Shown: positions 34,113-43,867 of the stretch, in pieces
How the letters are laid out: the number at the start of each line of letters is the position of its first letter
Numbering within the stretch: position 1 is the stretch's first letter
Assembly: GCA_964386865.1 (NCBI GenBank)
Contig: CAYLUN010000024.1
Coordinates: 1 to 64,000, forward strand
Length of the DNA: 64,000 bases
Source of the DNA: CAYLUN01 sp964386865
Lineage (GTDB): Bacteria; Verrucomicrobiota; Kiritimatiellia; RFP12; UBA1067
Direction of reading: 5' to 3'
The notes under the pieces: generated by a model
The model's input: the letters and a program-made list of their open reading frames with translations, nothing else
Databases searched by the model: none
What the model was told of the DNA's origin: nothing
Translations under genes and position numbers: made by a program

Positions 34113-37100
34113 TCACCACTCGCATCCCAACGACACTCCGTAGGATCGCCCTGACTGGCAGGTCGTATTCGCTATGTCGCGGTAGGGCGTCCGGTAGATC
34201 GTCTCGATTTCGGGGTCAAGCAGGTTCTTGAACTCCAAACCCAAACGCCAATGGCGGGCGAACTTCATGCCGAGCGTGACGTCGAGCGTCCCGACCGGCA
34301 TCTCCACAATGCTAGGCACATAGGTGTCATCCGTCGCGGTATCGCCGGAGACGTAAGTCTCGCCCTTCATGTTGTAGAACACCCCCACGCTCAAGCCCGT
34401 CGCCTCATTGTCGAACAGCAGGTTCAGGTTGCCGAGAATGTCCGACTGGCCGTCCATCGGACGCGTCTCTTCATACACGTTCGCTTTGATCAGCTTCTCC
34501 CGGATGTCCTCCGGGTATGCGACCTCGGACTCTTGGAGCGTCAGGTTGCCGCCAACCGAGAAATCCCGAATGCCGTTCCAGATGAACCCGAGACCCTTCC
34601 GCAATTCGAACTCGACGCCCCTAATCTCCGCATCCCCATAGTTCTCGGGATAGATGTAGTCGAGCGCGCCAGCCTGCGTGTCGCGCCGGGTCGAGTATTG
34701 GATAGGATCCGTGATCGACTTGTAGAACGCGCCCACTGCGATCAGGTCGGGTGTTCCTTTAGGCTGCCACTCGACCCGCGCATCGTAGTTCTGGAGCGAG
34801 GACATGCCGAGATCCGAGTTTCCGAGGAAGACTCGGGAACTATCAGAATCCTGATAGAGCACCGGCGTGATTTCCTTGAACGTGGGCCGGGCAATGGTTT
34901 GGCCGTAAGCCAGACGCAGGCTGAAATCCTCTAAAGGACGCAGGTTCAGCGCAGTCGCTGGCAGAATGTCGATTTGGTTGATCGACGCATTCGCCTCAGA
35001 CGGATCGACGTTCGACCGGTATCCGATACGTCCCGCATTTTTCTTCTCTTCGTCCGTCTTGGCGTTTTCCTCGGTAATCAAGTAGTAGAGGGTGACCTTA
35101 TCGGAGACGGGCGATAGAATCGTCGTGTCCATTATCGTGCTCTCGGCCCGTGCGCCGCCGACCCACTCGATCCATTCCGGCAGGGGGGCCTTCAACATGA
35201 AATAGGTGGCCGTCAGCTCCTGTTCACCGTCATATTCGATGCTCTTGGGATTGAGATTCTCCGGCAGAATAAAATTGTCCAGTAGCCCAAAGTTGCTGTA
35301 GTCGTATTCGTCCGTAGCCGGGATCGTATTCGTCACGATGACCGAGTAGACACGGTTCCTGTATATCCGTTTCATATAGTCGCCGAACACGCCGGCCTTG
35401 ATGTATCCCTCATTTTCAAAGAGCGTGTAAGGCAGCTTCAAGTTGGCTTGGCCTTGCCACGCTTCCTCGCGCGTATCCTGCCAGCGGCGCTCGAACTCAT
35501 TGACTTCGATCTCGCTCGAGCTTTCATCGCTGTCCTCCTCCGGCCGCCCGTCGTCGTAGTCCAAGACCTCGCGCTGATAGAGGTAGCCGCCGGAGATGCT
35601 GCGCCGGTCAGGCTCGATGCTTTCCGCCGAGTTGAAGGCCCCGGTCCAGTCCAGCTCCGCATCGTTCAACCAGGGCAAGGTGTGTTTACCGGCAAGCTGC
35701 AAACTGCTGTTTGCGCTTTCGGTGTACTGCATGACCGTGCTGAACGTCCGCGACCGGCTGTAGTTGTACCGCTGACCGATGGTCGAGCGCCCTGACTTAA
35801 TATCGTTCGTCGTCGACGATGTCGATGACTTCGAGCCGTAGCGCGTCTCGACCGTGTCAGTGGACTGATGCGTATAGAGCCCGGTAAACCTGATCTCGTT
35901 CAAATCGTTCTTCGCCCCCAGAGACAGCCCGGCGCTCCAGAGCTGCTCGTCTGTGGAGTTCTCGATATACGTCTTTCCCCCTTCGCCAGTCACCGGCACC
36001 ACATTCGTCGCACTGGCGTTCTGCTGATAACTGCTTTTGACGCTGGTTCGGTACTTGTACTTCTGGCTATAAGAGCCCGTCAACAGTCCTCCAAGCCGCC
36101 AGTCTCCCACAGACACCGAATCGCCCGCGGCAAATTTGAAGCCATAATTCATGGGGGGCGCCGACGACTCGATGGCGGAGCTGTACTTTTCCTCCGCGGT
36201 GGTTATCTTGCGCCGGGTTGTCGTCTCTCCAGTGGAGCTTTCCGAGCACAGGTCGTCGTCTTCTGTCTTCTCCTCATACCAGCTCGACGACGTGCCTCGC
36301 GGATCGTCCAGGCTGCCCGCGTCCCAAAACCGAAGGCTGCCAACTCCTCGCATGCCGCCGAACTGGTTGCCACCGCCTGCGTACGTCTTGAAGTTCTCCT
36401 CACCGGTCGCATTGGAGTCGTATTCCGTTGAGACACTCGCCTTCAAAACCAAGCCGTCGGGCACGCTCTTGGTAATAATATTGATGCCGCCGCTGGCGTC
36501 CCCCTGCTGATCCGGCATGAAAGTCTTGGTCACTTGGACGCTTTCAATCATGGAGGATGGAAACTGATCCATATGTACGGCACGCTTGTCCTTATCGGCC
36601 GTCGGCATCCGCACACCGTTGACCAAGGTCGCCGTGTAACGGTCGCCCAGCCCTCGGATCACCGCGTATTTTCCGTCTTGTACGCTTGCGCCTGTTACCA
36701 GTCGTAACGCGGCAGCCGCCGTGCCCGCACCCGCTTTTGACATCATGTCTGAACCGACGGAATCCATGAGCCCGCTGTGCTGCGAGCGGATCTCCAACTG
36801 TTGAAGATCGGTGCCGACGCCGCCGAGGTCCAAGTCCTTAACCACAAACTCGTCCATGTCGGTGAATACAACACCGAGCCGCACCTCCTCGAGACGGACG
36901 TCGCCCGGCAGCACCACGATTTGGGCCAACACACGGCGCTCAAAGCCCTGCGCGCTGACAACCACCGTGTAAGAGCCGCTCGGCAAGCTGTCGAACAGGA
37001 CGTTGCCGTCCTCGCCAGACATCTGCCTCTTCTCCGCTTCCAGAACCTGCACTGCTGCTCCCGAAAGCGGCACGTCCCAATCCTGATCGATCACGCGGAC

Positions 37101-37241
37101 GCGCAGCGCCCCAGCCGCGCCGCCCTGCGCCCACGCGCTTTCCGCACACCACAGGATGTTGGATACAAGCAGAAGGGCGCGCGCCCAGCAAATGACCCGA
37201 AGTCCTGCCGCCGCGGCTTGCATGGGTCTTTCGTTCATCAT
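34113..37241 (-). CDS. TonB-dependent outer-membrane receptor
   Basis: A 1042-residue receptor. ATG 37241 (a double ATG) is preceded by GAGGTGAGG. After a signal peptide (residues to about 39, AWAQG) comes a carboxypeptidase-regulatory-like domain (VRVIDQDWDVPLSGAAVQVL, SGSYTVVVSAQGFERRV), then the plug (SKAGAGTAAAALRLVTGASV, YAVIRGLGDRYTATLVNGVR, VQVTKTFMPDQQGDASGGIN) and a 22-strand-type barrel ending in an aromatic residue (CEW). The substrate is not readable, but position inside the pst/pho locus and a shared promoter signature suggest a phosphorus-containing ligand. It is a rather long member of the family, typical of the CarboxypepD_reg-TonB subgroup. Confidence 0.93.
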   Translation of the reverse strand: MMNERPMQAAAAGLRVICWARALLLVSNILWCAESAWAQGGAAGALRVRVIDQDWDVPLSGAAVQVLEAEKRQMSGEDGNVLFDSLPSGSYTVVVSAQGFERRVLAQIVVLPGDVRLEEVRLGVVFTDMDEFVVKDLDLGGVGTDLQQLEIRSQHSGLMDSVGSDMMSKAGAGTAAAALRLVTGASVQDGKYAVIRGLGDRYTATLVNGVRMPTADKDKRAVHMDQFPSSMIESVQVTKTFMPDQQGDASGGINIITKSVPDGLVLKASVSTEYDSNATGEENFKTYAGGGNQFGGMRGVGSLRFWDAGSLDDPRGTSSSWYEEKTEDDDLCSESSTGETTTRRKITTAEEKYSSAIESSAPPMNYGFKFAAGDSVSVGDWRLGGLLTGSYSQKYKYRTSVKSSYQQNASATNVVPVTGEGGKTYIENSTDEQLWSAGLSLGAKNDLNEIRFTGLYTHQSTDTVETRYGSKSSTSSTTNDIKSGRSTIGQRYNYSRSRTFSTVMQYTESANSSLQLAGKHTLPWLNDAELDWTGAFNSAESIEPDRRSISGGYLYQREVLDYDDGRPEEDSDESSSEIEVNEFERRWQDTREEAWQGQANLKLPYTLFENEGYIKAGVFGDYMKRIYRNRVYSVIVTNTIPATDEYDYSNFGLLDNFILPENLNPKSIEYDGEQELTATYFMLKAPLPEWIEWVGGARAESTIMDTTILSPVSDKVTLYYLITEENAKTDEEKKNAGRIGYRSNVDPSEANASINQIDILPATALNLRPLEDFSLRLAYGQTIARPTFKEITPVLYQDSDSSRVFLGNSDLGMSSLQNYDARVEWQPKGTPDLIAVGAFYKSITDPIQYSTRRDTQAGALDYIYPENYGDAEIRGVEFELRKGLGFIWNGIRDFSVGGNLTLQESEVAYPEDIREKLIKANVYEETRPMDGQSDILGNLNLLFDNEATGLSVGVFYNMKGETYVSGDTATDDTYVPSIVEMPVGTLDVTLGMKFARHWRLGLEFKNLLDPEIETIYRTPYRDIANTTCQSGRSYGVSLGCEW

Positions 37242-37328
37242 GTTCGGCACCCTCACCTCAAATTCCCGCACGGGGAAGATAATGACTATTCAGTGGCTTT
37301 AGCGCTTCTTCTCGTTTGATGGGTCAGG

Positions 37329-37349
37329 AGTATATGGGTGTTCCGTTAG
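37329..37349 (-). promoter_or_regulatory. Promoter with Pho-like half-site upstream of the receptor
   Basis: Transcribed strand: CTAAC (37345-37349), exactly 10 nt, then TATACT (37329-37334, 5/6 match to -10). No -35 hexamer is present, as expected for an activator-dependent promoter. A weaker TCAAC lies 22 bp upstream, and GAAGCGCTAA occurs twice, across the half-site and again nearer the gene. Confidence 0.45.
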
Positions 37350-37410
37350 CGCTTCGCGTCTGTTGCGTTGAGATTGTGTTAAAGCGTTTGCGAACGCTCA
37401 CTCTTATAAA

Positions 37411-37448
37411 CAAAATGTCCTGCGGCCGCTTGCGCAGCCGCAGGACAT
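37411..37448 (-). terminator. Intrinsic terminator of the beta-helix gene
   Basis: Perfect 12-bp arms, ATGTCCTGCGGC at 37415-37426 and GCCGCAGGACAT at 37437-37448, with a 10-nt loop. On the minus strand the stem is followed by TTTTG. It lies 30 nt beyond the stop at 37478 and separates the secreted-protein gene from the receptor operon. Confidence 0.85.
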
Positions 37449-37477
37449 CTCACCTTTCACTCACAGTTCTGTTGCGC

Positions 37478-39631
37478 CTATTGCTTAATCAGCTGGTAGA
37501 AACGCGCGTCACCTGAGTTAGGGGGTGTCTCGCCGATGATGTCGGTCAGGTTAACCGTCACGGGAGAGCCCGGGGAGGCCGATGCGACCGTGAAGGTCTT
37601 CACGATCGTCCAACTCACGGGAGTCAGGCTTGTCGTCGTCTGCAACTGATACGTTCCAGCCGACGTGATGCTATAGGTCAACACGGGGCTGGTCTGGAGG
37701 CCGGTCGCCGAGATCCCAGTTCCAGAGGTGAGCAACGTCCCGTTGCCCTGGTAGACAATCCCGTTCACGCCGTTGGTCACAACGGTCGTGACCGTGTTCG
37801 TGACATAGACTGTTCCCGTGTTTTCGTCAAGCGCAGGCGCATTAGTGAAGGTGCCGAACACGCCCAAGCTCGCGATCGTCGTCCAGCCCTGCGCCCAGTT
37901 CTTGTCAGGGCTAAACGCGCCGCGATAGGACGTTGGCGTCATCCAGCTATCCGGCACATACATCGCGCCGGTAGCCGCATCGTTGGCTGCGCGGGGATCG
38001 ATCAATGTCACGTCGTACGATGTGGTCGCTGTGCGCGCGACCTGCGTGCGGTAGCGCTTCTTGATCGGCATGAGGTTAGACTCATCGGCGATTGTGCTGT
38101 TACCGCCCGAACTGCCAAAGAGATCGATGATGTTGCCCTCGCTCGACAAGTTCCATCCGCTATAGAGCGTCAGGCCGGTCGTGCACCAGGGGCCTTTACC
38201 AGCCGCCGAATCGACCCACGAGTAGGCGGCCTTGAGCGCCGTGCCGCCCACTTCCGTCGGATACAGGCCTGCGGGAATGTTCCAGAAGGCCGAGCCGCGA
38301 AGGCAGGCCTGCTTGCCAGGAACCTGCGACGCGTAGAAATCGTCCCGTCCGACTGTCTGGCCGGCGGCGTTCAGGGCGGCCCATGTCGGCATGTTGGTCT
38401 CCGAGGTCGCGAACCGCTCCGCGCAGTTCAGCGTGATGCCGTTCGCCGTCGCGTCCGTGCGATTTTCGATGAACGTCGCCCGGCTGCCGAAGTCCATGAA
38501 GACGCTGTTGTAGATCTGCGGCGACGCGTTGTCGCGCATCGAGATGGCGACGTTGCGTTTGGACGAATCGACATATTGGTTACCGACCAGCGTCACATTG
38601 TTCCACAGCGACGCCGAGAAGAGCAGCGAGCCGGAGCCGGACACGGTCTCGTACCCGTCCATCTCCATTCCCTTGTCGGCCGCTCCTGACTCGATCTTGG
38701 AGCCGTTCAGATCGCGCTGCACGCCGAACAGGAACTGGTTCTTGCCGCGGAATCCCGCGTCGCTGTCGAAGATGTCGTCGCCGTTGCCCCACGCCACCAG
38801 ATACTTGGACGCCACCGTACCGCCGAACCACTCGAACATGTCATCCTGGTTGTTGTACACCTCGACATGGTCAACCTCGGTGCCGCGTCCGACGCCATAG
38901 AAGGTCAGCCCGTTGATCTCCTTGGTGCTGGCGAGTTGGTAGCCGCCGTAGCGGATCTGCACGTAGTTGAGCGAGCCGCTGGAGTCATCGTCGTCATTTC
39001 CTCCGCCCACCACGCCCAGCCCTGTATCAAGGCCCTCGACGCCGATGGTGGCCGTGCCCAGGTTGGCAGGAGCCGTGACGGTGTCCCAGTTGACAAACGC
39101 CTTGCCGCACAGCACGAGGCCGCCCCACGCGCCGTGGAGTGTGCCGACGGCGCCGTAGTTGTAGGCCTGGCTCGTATTTACGACCAGCGTGCCAGAGCCG
39201 TTGCGGTACCACCACGTACGGGTGACCGATGTCCCGGTCTGGCCGCCCCACGGATTGTGGTTGTCCCATTCGTCCGTCATAATGATGGGGTGCGCAACCG
39301 TGCCGTTCGCGTACAGCTTGCCTCCGCGTTCGACGATCAGCGATCCGGGCCGGAAGTCTGCGTTATAAGCACTCTTTGTCGTAATTTCATTTGCGCCGCG
39401 AATAACGGTGCCCGCCTCAACGTTGACCACCGCGCCGTTGCCGACGAGGATAATGCCCTTCAGCAGGTACACGTTATTGGACGTCCAGTTGTGCGTGCCG
39501 CTCAGGCGAAAGACCGCCGTCGCGACTTGCGTGCCGACCGATCCGTCGATCGTGACTAGCGCCGCCTGTGCGCCACAGACCAGCGCGGCCGCGACCAGCA
39601 GGCCCGCGAACGCTTTCTTCGTGCAGTTCAT
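37478..39631 (-). CDS. Secreted parallel beta-helix protein of the phosphate locus
   Basis: A 717-residue exported protein with signal peptide (KKAFAGLLVAAALVCGAQAA). Repeating short strands (LLKGIILVGNGAVVNVEAGT, GSLIVERGGKLYANGTVAHP, ISMRDNASPQIYNSVFMDFG) indicate a right-handed beta-helix. An acidic stretch GGGNDDDDSSG and DDMFEWFGG/GDDIFDSDAG may bind calcium. The C-terminal 75 residues (ending ARFYQLIKQ) resemble the end domain of PVC secreted proteins. Family members in Bacteroidetes and Verrucomicrobia often sit next to TonB receptors. It has its own promoter and terminator. A binding or phosphoester-processing role is possible but unproven. Confidence 0.8.
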   Translation of the reverse strand: MNCTKKAFAGLLVAAALVCGAQAALVTIDGSVGTQVATAVFRLSGTHNWTSNNVYLLKGIILVGNGAVVNVEAGTVIRGANEITTKSAYNADFRPGSLIVERGGKLYANGTVAHPIIMTDEWDNHNPWGGQTGTSVTRTWWYRNGSGTLVVNTSQAYNYGAVGTLHGAWGGLVLCGKAFVNWDTVTAPANLGTATIGVEGLDTGLGVVGGGNDDDDSSGSLNYVQIRYGGYQLASTKEINGLTFYGVGRGTEVDHVEVYNNQDDMFEWFGGTVASKYLVAWGNGDDIFDSDAGFRGKNQFLFGVQRDLNGSKIESGAADKGMEMDGYETVSGSGSLLFSASLWNNVTLVGNQYVDSSKRNVAISMRDNASPQIYNSVFMDFGSRATFIENRTDATANGITLNCAERFATSETNMPTWAALNAAGQTVGRDDFYASQVPGKQACLRGSAFWNIPAGLYPTEVGGTALKAAYSWVDSAAGKGPWCTTGLTLYSGWNLSSEGNIIDLFGSSGGNSTIADESNLMPIKKRYRTQVARTATTSYDVTLIDPRAANDAATGAMYVPDSWMTPTSYRGAFSPDKNWAQGWTTIASLGVFGTFTNAPALDENTGTVYVTNTVTTVVTNGVNGIVYQGNGTLLTSGTGISATGLQTSPVLTYSITSAGTYQLQTTTSLTPVSWTIVKTFTVASASPGSPVTVNLTDIIGETPPNSGDARFYQLIKQ

Positions 39632-39786
39632 TATCTCACTCCTATTTCACTATCCCTGTTGGTGCGGAACCGCCACACCCGATCACCGCCCACACGGGCA
39701 GCGACGAACAACGCGGGAAAGCCTGACGCCGTTCGCTTGTGACCCAACCTCCCTACTCAGGAGAAGGTGTCTCTGAAAACGACGCC

Positions 39787-39840
39787 ACTATAGAAAGGAG
39801 ATGTTAGCCGCATATCACGCGACTATTATTTACATGTTAG
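39787..39840 (-). promoter_or_regulatory. Promoter with tandem Pho-like half-sites upstream of the beta-helix gene
   Basis: Transcribed strand: CTAACAT (CTAAC at 39836-39840), then 33 bp (3 x 11) further on CTAACAT (CTAAC at 39803-39807), exactly 10 nt, then TATAGT (39787-39792, 5/6 match). No -35 hexamer. The ATG is 156 nt downstream, leaving a long leader. Confidence 0.5.
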
Positions 39841-39912
39841 AGTCGCGAGCGGGTTCGCTGGCGTGGACCGAGCGTGCTTGCGTGACGTGCGCGGTGCTCG
39901 GCGCTGAAGCGC

Positions 39913-41685
39913 TTAGCCCGGCAGGTGGACCGTGAAGGTCGTGCCCGCGCCGAGTTCGCTCTCGACGCCGACCGTGCCGCCATGGATCAGCACGATGTGC
40001 TTGACGATGGACAGGCCGAGGCCTGTGCCGCCGAGCTCTCGGCTGCGGCCCTTGTCCACGCGGTAGAAGCGCTCGAATAGACGGTCCAGATGGTTGTGCG
40101 CGATGCCGTTGCCGTTATCGCGCACCGCGATCCGCACGCCAGATCCCTCTCGATGCGCGTTGACTGCAACGACCGGATGCTCCGCATTCGCGCCATACTT
40201 GATCGCGTTGTCCACCAAGTTGATGACGGCCTGCTCCATCAGCCCCGCGTGCATCACGGCCGTCAGGCCCTCTTCGCATGAGACCGACAATTCAACGCCG
40301 CGCTCGGCCGCACGCGCCTGGCACAATTCGGCCGCGCTTTTCAGCACGCCAGCCACCGGCGTAACCTGCCGGTCTAGCGTCAGCGCCGAACTCTGCTCCA
40401 GGCGCGACAGATCGAGCAAGTCCCGAATGATCGACTCCAGCTGGTTCGATTGCCGCACAATGATCTTCAGAAAGCGTTCGGCCTTCACGGGATCGTTAAT
40501 CGCCCCGTCCAGCAGCGTCTCGGCAAAGCCCTTCACAGACGTGACGGGCGTCCGCAGTTCGTGCGACACGTTGGCCACGAAGTCCTGCCTCACGGTTTCG
40601 AGCCGGCGCAGCAGCGTCACATCGCTCAACACCACCAGCGTGCCGATGCGCGTGCCGGACATGTCGTTCAGCGCCGTCGCGCGCATATTGACCTGCACCT
40701 CGTTGTCTCCCTCGGCGACCATCTCCTTTTCGACGGGGGCCGCGGCCTTCTCGCTCTCGTCGATCAGCGAAAGCAATTCGGGGTACCGCGTAACCTCGCC
40801 GATGCGCGTACCCTCCGGCGCGGGGTTGCTGAGGTTGAGCAAGCGGCGGGCGGACTCGTTGATATCCATGATGGCGTGACCCATGTTAACGGCGATCACG
40901 CCACGCGTCATATTCGCCAAAATCAGCGTTCGCAAGTTGCGCTCCTCACTGAGCGCCTGAATGTACGTCTGCAGATGGTCGGCGGTTTGGTTGATCGACC
41001 GCGCGAGATCAGCCAGGTGAGGAACGGGAGGTATGTCCAGCCGATAGGACAGCTCCCCTCCGCCGATACGCGTGAGCCCTTTTTGCAGGTCAGAAACCGG
41101 CCCCACAATGCGCAAAGCCGCGCCGTAACTCAGCAACAGCGTCGCGCCCAGAACAACGGCCAGAAGAACCAACAGGATGCGGTCGGATCGATCCAGTTCG
41201 CGCGACAGCGTGTGCATGGGCACCGCAACCCGTACGACCGCCTGCACGGGGCCGTCAGGCGGCACCCGCTGCGCGAGGTAGAACATCTTCTTTCCGAGCG
41301 TCGCGCTGTAGCGTTCGCTCGTTCCGGTGCCCTTCTCCTTCGCCTCGAGAACCTCAGGGCGGTCATCATGCCGATCCATGTGAGACGCATCGGCTCTCGT
41401 GTCGCCGATCACGCGACCGTCTGGAAGGATCAGCGTGAACCGGTGCTCGCCCAGCGCCGCCAGGCGCTCGACGAACCGGTGGGCCTCCGCCTCGTCGAGC
41501 GAACCGTCATCATGCGGCAGCAGCGTCGCCGCAAGCTTGGCCTGCATTTCGAGTTCGCGCACCCACTGGCGGTGGAACACGTCGCGGCTCGCGTACCACG
41601 TGTAGATCGCCACCAGAGCGACCGCCGCGAACAGGATCAGCATGTGCGCGCCGAAGAATTGCCAGAAGAGTGTCCGTTTCTTCAC
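39913..41685 (-). CDS. phoR: Phosphate-regulon sensor histidine kinase
   Basis: A 590-residue membrane kinase: helix about 10-30, periplasmic loop to 165, second helix 167-190, HAMP 190-242, PAS about 250-360, HisKA with phospho-acceptor H375 (FVANVSHELRTPVTSVKGF) and HATPase with N-box NLVDNAIKYG and G-boxes DNGNGI and GGTGLGLSIVKH. Unlike E. coli PhoR it has a real periplasmic domain, as in Bacillus PhoR. It follows phoB by 3 nt and lies in the pst-phoU-phoB-phoR chain, which makes the phosphate role firm. Confidence 0.95.
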   Translation of the reverse strand: MKKRTLFWQFFGAHMLILFAAVALVAIYTWYASRDVFHRQWVRELEMQAKLAATLLPHDDGSLDEAEAHRFVERLAALGEHRFTLILPDGRVIGDTRADASHMDRHDDRPEVLEAKEKGTGTSERYSATLGKKMFYLAQRVPPDGPVQAVVRVAVPMHTLSRELDRSDRILLVLLAVVLGATLLLSYGAALRIVGPVSDLQKGLTRIGGGELSYRLDIPPVPHLADLARSINQTADHLQTYIQALSEERNLRTLILANMTRGVIAVNMGHAIMDINESARRLLNLSNPAPEGTRIGEVTRYPELLSLIDESEKAAAPVEKEMVAEGDNEVQVNMRATALNDMSGTRIGTLVVLSDVTLLRRLETVRQDFVANVSHELRTPVTSVKGFAETLLDGAINDPVKAERFLKIIVRQSNQLESIIRDLLDLSRLEQSSALTLDRQVTPVAGVLKSAAELCQARAAERGVELSVSCEEGLTAVMHAGLMEQAVINLVDNAIKYGANAEHPVVAVNAHREGSGVRIAVRDNGNGIAHNHLDRLFERFYRVDKGRSRELGGTGLGLSIVKHIVLIHGGTVGVESELGAGTTFTVHLPG

Positions 41686-41688
41686 AGT

Positions 41689-42378
41689 TTACTCCGCTTT
41701 CATCCGGTAGCCGACCCCGCGCACCGTCTCGATCAGCTCGCTGTACGTGCCCAGCTTGCGCCGCAGGCCCACGATCTGTACGTCCACAGAACGGTCCGTC
41801 ACCGGGTAGTCCTCTCCGTGGACGGCGTCCACGATCTGGTAGCGGGAGAAGACCACTCCGGGCCTCCTCATGAAGAGGTCTAGCGATTTGAACTCGCTGA
41901 GCGTCAGCGACACCGGTGCGCCGTCGATCTTGACCGAATGGTGCGTGCGGTCGATCTCGATCGGCCCGCGAGTCAAGATATCGCAGGCGTCCTCCGGCTC
42001 CGAGGCCCGCCTGCGCAGGACCGCCCGCACGCGGGCCGACAGGATGCGCGCGCTGAAGGGCTTGGTCATGTAGTCATCCGCCCCAACTTCAAGACCGGCG
42101 ACGATATCCGCATCTTCGTCCCGCGCCGTCACCATGATCACGGGCACCTTCTCGGTTCGCTCCTGCGCGCGGATGGAACGGCAGAACGCGAAGCCGTCCG
42201 TGCCGGGCAACATCAGGTCGAGCAGGATTAGGTCAGGCAGCGTGCGCTTGAGATAATCCAGCGCCTCTTCGGACGACGCGCACTCGGCCACCTTGTAGCC
42301 CTCGCGCTCCATGTTGTAGCGAATCAACTCGCGAATGTCCGCCTCGTCCTCGACAATCAGAATCGTCTCGTTCGCCAT
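41689..42378 (-). CDS. phoB: Phosphate-regulon response regulator
   Basis: A 229-residue OmpR/PhoB-type regulator. The receiver has acidic pair ED (10-11), phospho-acceptor D54 (LILLDLMLPG), T84 and K106 (MTKPFS). The C-terminal winged helix (VSLTLSEFKSLDLFMRRPGV, DRSVDVQIVGLRRKLG, IETVRGVGYRM) binds tandem direct repeats with 11-bp spacing in this family. It lies 9 nt after phoU. Candidate sites are proposed upstream of the porin, the beta-helix protein and the TonB receptor. Confidence 0.96.
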   Translation of the reverse strand: MANETILIVEDEADIRELIRYNMEREGYKVAECASSEEALDYLKRTLPDLILLDLMLPGTDGFAFCRSIRAQERTEKVPVIMVTARDEDADIVAGLEVGADDYMTKPFSARILSARVRAVLRRRASEPEDACDILTRGPIEIDRTHHSVKIDGAPVSLTLSEFKSLDLFMRRPGVVFSRYQIVDAVHGEDYPVTDRSVDVQIVGLRRKLGTYSELIETVRGVGYRMKAE

Positions 42379-42387
42379 ACGTATCCC

Positions 42388-43053
42388 TCAGTGCTGCTCC
42401 GCATGTTTATGCCGAATGATCGTGCCGTCCACCAGATACGCCACGTCCTCGGCGATGTTGGTGGCATGGTCGCCTATGCGCTCCAAGTCCCGTGCCATGC
42501 TGTGGATGAGGATCAGCGGCTCCGTGATGGCGCCCGAGTCGGCCAGGGTCGCCCGCGAGATCACGCCGTGTATGACCTCCACGTTAAGCCGGTCCACCTC
42601 GTCGTCGCGGCTGATCACGTCCGCCGCCTTGCGCACGTCCAGCGCGATCAGCGCATCGAGGCTGTCCCTGAGCATGACGCGCGCCAACCGCCCCATCTGC
42701 ATGATCTTCTCCTGCAAGTCAGGCACGGGGAAAGCCGACAGGCGAACCCCGCGCTCCGCGACATTGACCACGATGTCGCCGATGCGCTCCAGATCGTTGT
42801 TGATTTTGAGCACCGCGATCACGAAGCGCAGGTCGCGAGCGACCGGCTGGTGGAGGGCCAGAATTTTGAGGCACTCCTCTTCGATCAGCACTTCGCGCTC
42901 ATCGATCTCTGAATCCAGCTCGATGAGCGTCATGAGCGCCTCCTTGTCACGCTGTTCGACCGCCTTCAGGACGTCGTGCAGCCGCAGTTCCACTTCCCCT
43001 GCCAGACGTAGAATGGATTCTTTCAGCTTGTCGTTTTCTCGTGCGAAAATCAT
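42388..43053 (-). CDS. phoU: Phosphate transport regulator PhoU
   Basis: A 221-residue all-helical protein of two PhoU repeats (LKESILRLAGEVELRLHDVL, ALHQPVARDLRFVIAVLKIN; ALIALDVRKAADVISRDDEV, LIHSMARDLERIGDHATNIA), with the metal-binding E/DxxxD pattern in each (LERIGD). It represses PhoR signalling via the Pst transporter when phosphate is plentiful. The start is uncertain: ATG 43053 is preceded by GGGGAGGTGG and gives the usual N-terminus, whereas ATG 43083 overlaps the pstB stop (TAATG) and would add ten residues. Confidence 0.95.
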   Translation of the reverse strand: MIFARENDKLKESILRLAGEVELRLHDVLKAVEQRDKEALMTLIELDSEIDEREVLIEEECLKILALHQPVARDLRFVIAVLKINNDLERIGDIVVNVAERGVRLSAFPVPDLQEKIMQMGRLARVMLRDSLDALIALDVRKAADVISRDDEVDRLNVEVIHGVISRATLADSGAITEPLILIHSMARDLERIGDHATNIAEDVAYLVDGTIIRHKHAEQH

Positions 43054-43082
43054 ATTCACCACTCCACCTCCCCGACTTGCCA

Positions 43083-43862
43083 TTACCCGAACCGCCCCGT
43101 GATGTAGTCTTCGGTTTGCCGCTCGCGTGGCCGCGTGAAAAGGTCTTTCGTTGCGTCAAATTCTACTAGATTGCCCTCATAAAAAAAAGCAGTCATATCC
43201 GAAACGCGCGCGGCCTGCTGCATGTTGTGGGTCACAATCGCGATCGTGTACCGGCCGCGCAGTTGGACGATCAGCTCCTCGATCCTCGCCGTCGCCTTGG
43301 GGTCAAGGGCGGACGTGGGCTCATCCATCAGCAGGATTTCCGGGTTGACCGCCAGCGCGCGCGCCAGGCACAGCCGCTGGGCTTGCCCGCCCGACAGCCC
43401 CAGCGCGTTGCGCCCGAGCCGGTCTTTGACCTCGTCCCACAGCACGGCCCCCCGGAGGCTTTCTTCGACGATTCTGTCCAACTCCGCCTTGGTGGCGCTG
43501 CCATGCAGGCGCGGGCCGTAGGCGACGTTGTCGTAGATCGATTTCGGGAACGGGTTGGGCTTCTGGAACACCATGCCGATCCTGCGCCTCAGCACGGCCG
43601 CATCCACGTTGGCGCCGTAGACGTCCTGCCCGTCGAACAGCAGCGCGCCCGCCGCCCGGCAGCCGGGGATCAGATCGTTCATGCGGTTGATCGCGCGCAG
43701 AAACGTGCTCTTCCCGCAGCCGCTCGGGCCGATGATAGCCGTAACCTGTCCGGCGGGTATCGCCAGGTCGACTTTCCTCACTGCCTCGTGAGCGCCATAG
43801 TAGACGGAGAAGGCTCTCGCTTCGATGTGAGCCGTGCAGACCGTTTTGCCACTGTCGTTCAT
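43083..43862 (-). CDS. pstB: Phosphate ABC transporter ATPase
   Basis: A 259-residue ABC ATPase with Walker A GPSGCGKST (45-53), Q-loop Q100, signature LSGGQ (156-160) and Walker B ILLMDEP (176-182). The INRMNDL, VYGANVD and MVFQKPNPFPKSIYDNVAYG segments are diagnostic of PstB. It energises PstCA-mediated phosphate import. It starts 5 nt after pstA. Confidence 0.97.
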   Translation of the reverse strand: MNDSGKTVCTAHIEARAFSVYYGAHEAVRKVDLAIPAGQVTAIIGPSGCGKSTFLRAINRMNDLIPGCRAAGALLFDGQDVYGANVDAAVLRRRIGMVFQKPNPFPKSIYDNVAYGPRLHGSATKAELDRIVEESLRGAVLWDEVKDRLGRNALGLSGGQAQRLCLARALAVNPEILLMDEPTSALDPKATARIEELIVQLRGRYTIAIVTHNMQQAARVSDMTAFFYEGNLVEFDATKDLFTRPRERQTEDYITGRFG

Positions 43863-43867
43863 CGCCC